Part shown: piece after piece, positions 54,001 through 63,400 of the stretch
Layout: the number at the start of each line of letters is the position of its first letter
Position numbering within the stretch: position 1 is the stretch's first letter
NCBI GenBank assembly: GCA_947359465.1
Contig: OX375877.1
Location: 55,444,944-55,508,943, forward strand
DNA: 64,000 nucleotides
Direction of reading: 5' to 3'
From: Metellina segmentata
Taxonomy: Eukaryota > Arthropoda > Arachnida > Araneae > Tetragnathidae
The notes under the pieces: model-generated
The model's database searches: none
Told to the model about the DNA's origin: nothing
Seen by the model: the letters and a program-made list of their open reading frames with translations, nothing else
Made by a program: the position numbers and the translations under genes

Positions 54001-57000
54001 TATGGGTTTAGTCCTTGTTGTAGGGTGCAATAATATTAGTTTGTTTTTGTATATATTCCTTTCCCCTGTTTCTATTTAGTGTATTATTAGTGTCGATAAT
54101 TGGATCAGTACCTAGTTGTAAACTCATGCATGAGAGTATTGTTGAGGCATGTTTGCCAACTAGGGACACAGACAATCTTACAGAGACTTCGATTTGGCTC
54201 GGTGGTGACGATTGGAAGGGCACCAGTGTACCTGCCACCTTTAAATAAGATTTTTAATTGCAAGACAAATGGTCTTACAATTTTAAACCGGTGGGGAGGT
54301 GTGAGGTTCGGAGGTTCTCCGGCCAACACAAGGAGGAATGTCTGGCAGGTGGGGACGAGACAACTTCTAGGGACGTTGGCTGGGGTGTCTGTGATAGGTC
54401 ACCCGGGTCAGGAGGAGAGAAAGGGGAGAGGAAGAGGAGATTCGACCCACGGAGACCGGAGGAAACGGACGTGAGGGGCTCTCTGCTGCTGTTTTCCACT
54501 ATATTGAAATGTATTCTTATTTAACCTAGAGTGATGAATAAATAGATTATATATATCTATGAAGCATTTCCCTCTCCAGTAGATGAAACGAACCACAGTC
54601 ACACACTCACCAGAGATATAGAGGTAGAGAAAGGGTGGAGGTGTGATAGTATCCCAATGAATTCCATTGTTGAAAGCAGACGTGGCAGAACTAGTAGTTA
54701 AAGAACCTGTGGAGAAGGGAGACGACTACTATCACATGAAGCGAATGCTCGTGAACGCTTCAGGTTAAGCACGGTTGCTTTAAGGAAGAAATTTTAGAAG
54801 CCCCACAGAAGACCAGAGGGAATGTGGTCGGATCTGGTGAACGAATTATAAGGTTATTTGAATAATTGGTTGGAGTCGGCAGAAGTAAATGACTTTCAAG
54901 TACTGAAACACCTCATGCTCACGGAGAAATTAAAAAAGAGAGTACACCCGGATCTCAAAGAGAGATATTTAGAGAATTGGGAGTATTTTCGAAAGGTTTC
55001 GGACCTGGCCGAAAAATTAGATCACTATGAAAGTGTAAAGAGAAATTTAGGAGAACTGAGATCAAAGATTGGGAAAAGAGTTTGTTGGGAAAGGGAAGTC
55101 AGGATAATATCCCAGAAAAAATGTTGAGTTAAAAGACAAGACGGGAAGAGGAGGGAACTCGGAGCCCTTTAAACCTGACTTAAATAAAAATTTCGACAGG
55201 AAAAAGGAGGTAGTTTGCTTTCAATGTAGAAAGCCAGGCCACATAAGGCCGTAATCTCCGTTTCTAAAAAGAAAGACAGAGGATGTAATGTGCAATATAG
55301 GAACTCGAACTGATTTCGGCGAGAGTTTTGCCCCTTTCTTGAATACAGTACTGGTAAACGGGATAGATCGGAGTTGCTTGCGTGAGGGTCAGGGATCGAC
55401 TTATGCACAAGAAGTTGGATTAAAACCCAAGATTTGTTGGGCAAAGTGACCTGGCTTAGGCAGCCCCTGTATAAAGAGTGCAAATGTCTGCCTTTGGCAA
55501 ATGTTACACTCCAGGGGAAGTTTAGTTCCATAGTCACGAAAGCTGCTATTAAGCCAGACGCTTTGGATCAGGGTTTTTATCTTCTGGGAAATTAGACCGC
55601 CCAGAATATTGAAGAGCATCTGAAAAGCCCTGTGCCTCGAAATGTCGTAGTCACGCGAAACCAAACAAGGGTAAATAATTCCGGCTTGAGCCAGAGGAAC
55701 GAGACCCCCGTAGTCAAAGCCCCGAAGGCGGTAGAGTGTGACGAAAAACTCCTTCTAATTGACGAAAGCGATTGTTCATTCTTACTGTTAAAATTACCAG
55801 AGGAAGAAACTGGTTTATCTCAGATCTCTTCAGCTCTATTCGAAGCCGCACAAAGGAACTGCGAGTCTCTCGCTGTTCAATGGGCTCGGAGTGCAGATAA
55901 TGGAGAAAGTGAGTTTCAAATTCTAAAAGGGAACTAGTTCGCATTGCGAATTCAAAAAGAGGAGATGAGCGAGTTCTAACTAGCATACCAGTGAAATTTA
56001 GTGACAAAATAAAAGCTTTTTGTCACGAAAAAATAGCTGGACATCTGGGACCTACCTAAGGCTAAACATCGCGTATTACGACATTACGAACGGTGATTCA
56101 TAAGAGTTTAGTTTTCAGTCCTGCGGAACTGGTACTAGAAAATAATTTGAGGACCCTCCAGACTATTGTGTACGAGAATTGGTTAGAACCTGAGGATTCA
56201 AACTATAATGTGGTAAAGTATATTTTAAACCTGACAAATTGGTTTAAGAGGTGACAATAGTTGACTACCGCAAGAATGACCGAATGCCAACTAAAAAGGA
56301 AATTGTAGTATGACAAGAATGCGGTTACGAGAAATTTTAAAGCGGGGGATCAGGTCTTAGTTTTTCTACATCCAAGCCCGATAAAATGGCAGTAAATTGG
56401 ATGGGGCCAGGTAAAATTAGAAACACAATTTTGGACACAAATTATTTGATAGACTTGCCCGAAAAACGTGACAAAAGCACGATTTGTCACTTTAACTTAA
56501 TGAAACCCTATCATAGCAGGCCCGTGTGTTAATCTGATTATCGATTAAGGGTAAGAAGAGATAGAACAGGAAGCAGATATCCTCTATCTGCTACAAGGAC
56601 CCACTCATTTTGATTTACAAGAAATTCTAATGGAGGTCCGAATCGACTAGCGCGCTTCTGATACCCAGATCGAAAGGTTCGGGGAAATGCTAAAAACCCA
56701 TAGAAAGGTGTTCTCTTCGGACCCGGGTAATACCACATTGATAAAAATGTATTTCGAACTGTGCAGTGAGGTTCCGGTGGGCGCCAAGCCATATCGCATG
56801 TCTCCTAAACAAGTAAACTTCTTGCGAAATGAGATTCAGAGACTGTTGGATCTGGGGGTGGTCGAGGTCGGTCAATCGGATTATGCCTCTACCATGATCT
56901 TAGTAGAGAGCCCAGGTATAGATTGTAGACCACATGTGGATTACCAAAAAGCTAAACGCTGTCACCCGAACCCAATTTTTACATTAACCCCATATCGGAG

Positions 57001-60000
57001 AGGTAGTGAAAAAAGCAAATACATCCCCTTTCATCACCGTCATGGATTTGTGACAAAGGGATACTTTCAAATAACTCTTACTAAAAGAGCGCAGAGATAT
57101 GCAGCATTCGTAAGCCTTTTGGGGTGTTTATCCCCAAGAGAATGATGTTCGGCCTGGTTAATGCCCCTTTTTATTTCTGCAAATTGATAGCCCAGGTTTT
57201 AGGTGGACTGGAAAAATTTGCGGCCCTTTATATGGACGATATCGCGGTATTCCTTCCAACTTGGGAAGAACACCTTAAGGATGTTGGCAGGGTATTGCGC
57301 AAATTGGGAGAAGCTAATTTAACGGTCAAACCCGCCGAGTACCTTTTTGCACAGGACCATGTCAAGTTTCTGTCAAGTTGGATAAGGGAAAAGGTCGCCA
57401 AACGAGGCGAAAATTAAGGCGATCCAAGAATTTTCCACCCTTACCACTAAAACCCACATTCGATCATTTTTAGGAGTGGTGGGTAATTTCTCCAGATCTA
57501 TCCCGAATTACTCGGTTATTGCCGCCCCTTTGACAAGTGCCTTGAAAGGAAGAGTGAAAAAAGAGAAGGTAGTTTGGACAGACGAATGCGATCAGGCATT
57601 TAAGAACCTCAAATCAAAGCTTGTCCAAAATCCGGTATTGTATGATCCGAATTATACAAAGGAATTTCTAGTACAAATGGATGCGAGCGCAACAGTTGCG
57701 GAATGGTATTGTCCCAGAACCTAGAAGGGGAGGAGCACCCTATTTTGTCTTGTAGTAAGAAATTCTCGAGAGTAGAGCAGAACTACAGTACAGTGAAACG
57801 AGAGTGGGCTGACATTGTATATTGATTAAAGGAAGGAAATTATTACTTAGACGGACGACAATAATTTTTAATTAAAACTGACCACAACCCACTGACTTTC
57901 CTAATTAAAATGATGGGGAGTAATTCGCGGTTAACCCGAAGGGCTTTATGTTTGCAGCATACAATTTAACAATTGTTCACAGAGCCGGGAAAAACAACGG
58001 GAATGTAGCTTGTATGAGTAGACAGCTTTCTTAAAAATTTTGAAGAAATCATAATAGGTTAATGTATAAGATGATTTTTAAATGTGTGTCAATTTTTGTT
58101 TTGTGTCAGTAAATGTCTGTACTTTGTCCAGAGAATGGCTTTGTAAAACCATTGTAATCATTTTTCTTGTGTTAGCTTTCTGTGCAGAGTGATTTTTTTT
58201 CAAATTTATTATTTCAATTTAGTAATTAATCTTTGCATCGGATTGATAAAACACAAATAGGAGAGCAGAGTTACATAGCTATCTCGTTGAATGTTGGAGA
58301 TTTTGTTTAAGAATTGGTTTGTGCCTAAAACTATTTCCTAGAAATATTCCTTGACTCAGCAGAGGTGGGCGATTTTGTTAAAGAATTAGTTAAATTTCCT
58401 TTTTATACGTGATAGTGTATCACTATTGTAAAGGAACTGTGGTGAATTAAAGGATCTGGACGATATTCTGAATGGACTCACTTGTACATAGCTTGAATTT
58501 CCACGTCATAAAAAGGAAATTTTTTTGGGGGAAAGGGCTGTGGCGAAGTGCTAAAAGAGGACATCTTGATTCACCAGTCGCTTGGCCGTTTGAAATCATT
58601 CTTTGTCGGACAATGCCTATCTCTGTTAGATCAGAAGTGAAAAGGCGGGGTAGCTCCTCACTTGGACGTTTTGGACGATGGAAAACTGCCCAAGGTTTTT
58701 TCCCACGGTACAAGAGCTTCGAGGCTTGGAGCAGAGAGGGCTCGGTCAGCGAACGACATTCTTTGACAGACTCGAGAAGAGTTTGGTCGTTGTGAGGGCG
58801 GCAACTAGCGACGGCCCAGACTTTTAAAGTTAAGTCTCCGGTGGAGACTCTTTGCTATATTTATTTAAAATATTATGAAATTTACTGTCTAACAGAGCAA
58901 TACTGTAAAAAATAAATCACCAAGTAATAAAAGAATATTTGTTTTTATACAATATTCAGATCTCCTTAAAATATCCTTACTGACAAAACTTATAGACACA
59001 CGTTGTTAACATTGTTACATCCCCTTAAAACTCACTTTTTATTTGCAAATATAATTTTAGAAAGGTTTTTCAAATGTTTAAATGGTTTCTCTGAATATTG
59101 TTAAAATATTGTGAACGTTTTAAAGGTAGGCGAAGAACAAAATTGTTTACACAAACAGTGAAAGCAAGATATACAATCAATGCACCCCCTTCTAACTATT
59201 TTTCACTCTAAATTAGTTTATATGCATTATTTCCTCACTTCAAATGTCAAAACGCAAAAAGTTATTGTAAACATTTGAGCAATTGTTCTTTATAATGCTG
59301 ACTTGTAAATGAACTAGAATAGTTATGCTGAGTTCAAAAGTGTTTTAACTATCGCCATTTATTTAAGAAATAAATATTTAGATATTAATAGATAATATTA
59401 AGAGATAGAAAGAGAAGATAAAACTATAAAATATCTGGTATTAATTTTTAGATCGCTTGTAAAATTTCCTCTTGATTCTAGTTCATTCCCTAGCAAAATG
59501 CATGTAGTTTTTTTTTTGATAGCATCGTTTGGAAATTGGCTGAAATAGATTTTTATTTGGCACCTTTGAAGTTTTTGACAAATTTGTATACATAATTATC
59601 ATTTTTACCAAGTTATTAATATATATTTTAAATATTTATAGCCCAATGCTATTGTCTTGTAACACTAAGCATAAAAATGTCATTAAAATATTTCTATACC
59701 ACTTTAAAAAAAAAAAGGTTCTCGACCGTGTCCGGAAACCTTAACTCGAATATACTGGGGTTGGCGAATAAGTTCGTTCGTTTTTTCTGTGGAGCTCAAT
59801 ATCTGCTATCCAGAATCTCTATTGCACAGCCCAAATGTGCACCTATTTAGCTCACGTTACAGGTGACGTCAATAGCATGTAATCTTCATATTCATGCTGG
59901 GTAACTGAGATTATTGTGCGAGATGCGTGCTTGTAAACATGGAAGAAAGGATAGTCCATTTTCGCCACATTTTATTATTTTATTTCAAACAAGGTAAAGA

Positions 60001-60408
60001 ACAGCATAAGTGCATAAAAACATTTTCAATGTGTATTCGGACGATGCCTTAACAGAACGTATGTGTCAAAGGTGGTTTACCAAGTTCATTTCCGGTGAAA
60101 TTGTATTTCATACTACTCTAAAAACAGAACGGACTTATTTGTCAACCCAATAAAAACCCTGTAGAACGTGATTCCTTGTCCATGCCCATTTATTGCAGGA
60201 AAATAGACTTTAGATTTTAATATTTGGGCTTCCAGGAGCGCTTTTAGTACAACCTGTGTCTCAATTTTCATGGCTACAGATTGGTCTAAAGACATGAAAG
60301 AAATAGACCATGTTTTCCGCAATATTCTAAAGTATAAGTGTACCAAATTTGGTGTGGACTGGTCAAACGGTGTGGATTTGGAAAAGAAAATACTCACAAA
60401 ACACCCTT

Positions 60409-60463
<55 letters not shown>

Positions 60464-63400
60464 AGATAGATGCAAATCTCTCTCAGGAGAGTGACCTTGG
60501 GAATCGACCGCGGGGCCTGATTTAAATAGCGTCTAACTGTTGAATTGTAATATAATTCCATAACCATCTTTAATTAAACTGTTTCAGTTACTATTTTGAA
60601 CATAACTATTTTAATTTGCCACGATTTAAATTGCTTTATCAGTTTTCATGCAATTAAGTACGGGTCCTACTACAGCTCAAGAAACATTTTTACCTCAATT
60701 GTTACTTTGAACTGTCTTAAAAGCTTTCTCGTCAACACATTGAAGTTTTCCCTCTTACCATTCGGATTTCTAAGCATTCCATGCGCGATACCATGTTATC
60801 TTGGTGTAGAATTTATCCTACTTAAAGAATGCTATTCCTTATTCACTGACAACAAACATTGTTGACAATGTATTCTCATTTTAACCCTCCAAATGGCTTT
60901 TCGTGGCTGGCTCGTCAATCAAGTTGACCAATTTTCCTCACGATGAAATATGCAGATCATCTAGATTTTGCCGAGTGTTTTATAACGACGGAATCATGAT
61001 CTGGTCTTCTCAGGACGAGATACTCGCCTATCAGGATCTGGTCAGTGTTCTTTTGTTGAGCGTATACCTCGTCATACACCAGAAATAGTAAGAAAACACT
61101 TCAAATGAGCTCACAGACACCAAAAGCTATTCATGAACATGTAATCTATTTGAATTAATTAATCTCGATGAACAAAAACTCGAATCAAAATTAGGTCAAG
61201 ATGAGGCCCTTTATGTGGAAGGCCCTACTTGAGGAAATATGTGTAATCCACTAAATGCCTGCCTTGATTTCTCTCATGTTATTACGAGTTGTGATAAAAA
61301 AGCATCTGGGTTGATTTACTTTGAAACTGTTCTAAACAAAAACAAAAGTATTTTCGGCTTAGAACCATGGGTCCAGACACTTATGTAAGTTACTCTTCTT
61401 TTTTTCTTTTTAATATTATTTGCAATACTACATTGTTCATCCGATGTTGAAGCTTTTCAATGTGTTTCTCATATCTGAAAAATGCAATCAACAAATTGGC
61501 ATCATATTTAGTCGAGCCCTGTGAAACTTAGAGAGACACGCACTTGTATTTAGAGCTGCAGGAAGTGTATGGTAACTTTAGTATGAGTAGTACACATGTT
61601 TATAAATGGTAGCAACGAGTTGAGATGACAGTAAAAGGGTATACAATAACGAGAAGGTTAGTGTGATTTGGACGAATAAAACAGCAGCTTGATGATTTCG
61701 TTTGTTTCAAAACTTTAACAAATATTGCACCTTAAACTAATAGCCACATCAGTAAAAAATCTTCGCGAACTTGTTCCCTGTACAATTTTGAATAAACCAT
61801 GTTAATCTCGAAATTTTGGATGCGTAATTTTTCGCGAAACCGTATGAGAATCTAGAGGCAAAAGCGAGTTCAGCCTTTTTGACAACGGGCCAGACGTGAC
61901 AGCGAGTTTCAACGGAAAAATAAACGTTGCTATGGTGATTGTAACTGCGGTATCTGGCAAACCCATAAGTTAAAAATGCAACTTTTCGTTTCACCGATAC
62001 ATCTGCGCGCAATCAGCAATTTGTAAACTTTCGCTAAATAATACTTTTACTTACATTGAATTTATTTATTAACCAATTTTAATAATAATCTTACCATAAG
62101 AAAGAGTGCATTATAAGCTTTAATGTGGCATTTTCAAATTTTAAAACTAATAGTATTAAACTATAGATATAGCAGTTTTACTTTTGTATACGAAATTACG
62201 ATCTAAAAGTTCATAAATTTGTCTGACCAACTTTTTATTGCATCGACTTTATTTATACACCATTTTCAAAAATAACTGTACCATAATAAAGAGTACATTC
62301 TAAGGTTTACGTTATTGTTTTCAAATTTAAGAAATAATGGTATTAGGCTATAGTAATGACAGTTTTAAGAGATGCACATCCAATGGATTCCCTCCCATGT
62401 CGGTATAAGTGGCAACGAGATCGCGGATTCCCTGGCAAAGGCTGCTGCCTTAGAGACTCTCCAGCCAGGTATGCCTTGTACTTATAGTGAAGCGTTCTCA
62501 GAGTGCAGAAGGACATCTAAAGATCTTCGGAATGTCCCTCCAGCACATGACTGGTACTCGATAAGTCGTCCTGGAGGCGCCCTACTCTTTGAGGGCCATA
62601 GAAGTCAGCAGACTTTTATTTCACATTTTGTCAGTGGACACTTGAGGAGTATTTCCTACAAACAGGGCCAGAAGGTTTTCAGGACTTGTACCAAGATCAG
62701 GCTTCGCCAGCTCATATTTTAAAATGTATTGACTTTGCAATGGACAAGGTTTTTTCGGAACCTCTACTTTTCTTGGACTTTTGGGGGGTTTTTGAGCTTG
62801 TGGACTTGGTCTAACATAAAGAGACCATGTCGGGGATTAGCAACAACAAAAACAACAATGAAAATTTTAACAAAAAGGAACACAAATGTCCCAATATTCC
62901 GAAATTTGTCTGACGTTAGTATCGAATTCATTTATTAACCAATTTCAAAAATAATTATACCGTACAAAAGATGACATTCTAAGTTTGACTGTGATAATTT
63001 AAAATTTAAAAACTAATAGTAATACGATACAGATGACAGTTTTAAGGAACAATAACGAAAATGTCCCTATTTTTACCTAATTAAAAAAAATTATCAGGAA
63101 CCAAATTGAAATTTCTAAAAAAAAAAAAAAAAAAAACTTGACGTCCTTTAAAATTTAACTTTTAGAGGTATTCTGAAAAAAATCACGACTAAAGACTGAA
63201 AATTTCTACGTGTTTTGTTCACTCGCATTAGAAATTTCGCTCTTTCAACTTTGACTGAATAAACCCTAAATCAATAGCCGCATCGGATAAAAAATTTTCT
63301 CTTCTTGTTTCCTGTACAATACTGAACAAACCAAGTCAATTTCGTCATTTTCTGATCCGTACTTTCTCACGAAACCGTCTAAGAATCGAGCGAAAAACAC

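Larger units (their letters stand above)
51359..54648 (+). mobile_element. Nested non-autonomous LTR element with gag-like frame
   Basis: LTR starts TGTGAGGTTCGGAGGTTC at 51359 and 54300; both LTRs end ...GTGTGATA (51564 and 54648). Target duplication GTATC is at 51354-51358 and 54649-54653. The 5' LTR (206 bp) lacks about 140 bp present in the 3' LTR (349 bp). A purine-rich GGTGGGGAGG precedes the 3' LTR. The interior has a gag-like frame and an unknown frame but no protease, RT or integrase. It interrupts the outer gag exactly. Confidence 0.88.
50499..59019 (+). mobile_element. Ty3/Gypsy element with integrase before RT, split by a nested LTR element
   Basis: LTRs 50499-50973 and 58541-59019, both TGGCGAAGTGCTAA...ATTGTTACA. 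Left flank TCAC, right flank TCCC, a near-match target duplication. TTTTTTTGGGGGAAAGGG precedes the 3' LTR. Coding order: gag (interrupted at 51358), zinc knuckle, protease, integrase ends, RT, RNase H. All genes carry stops. The N-terminal part of gag expected before 51200 is missing or replaced by a GC-rich stretch. Confidence 0.9.

Noticed and set aside
60596..60865. Hydrophobic 89-codon frame as a membrane protein gene
   Set aside because: No promoter, splice or family evidence; hydrophobic residues follow from T-rich DNA.
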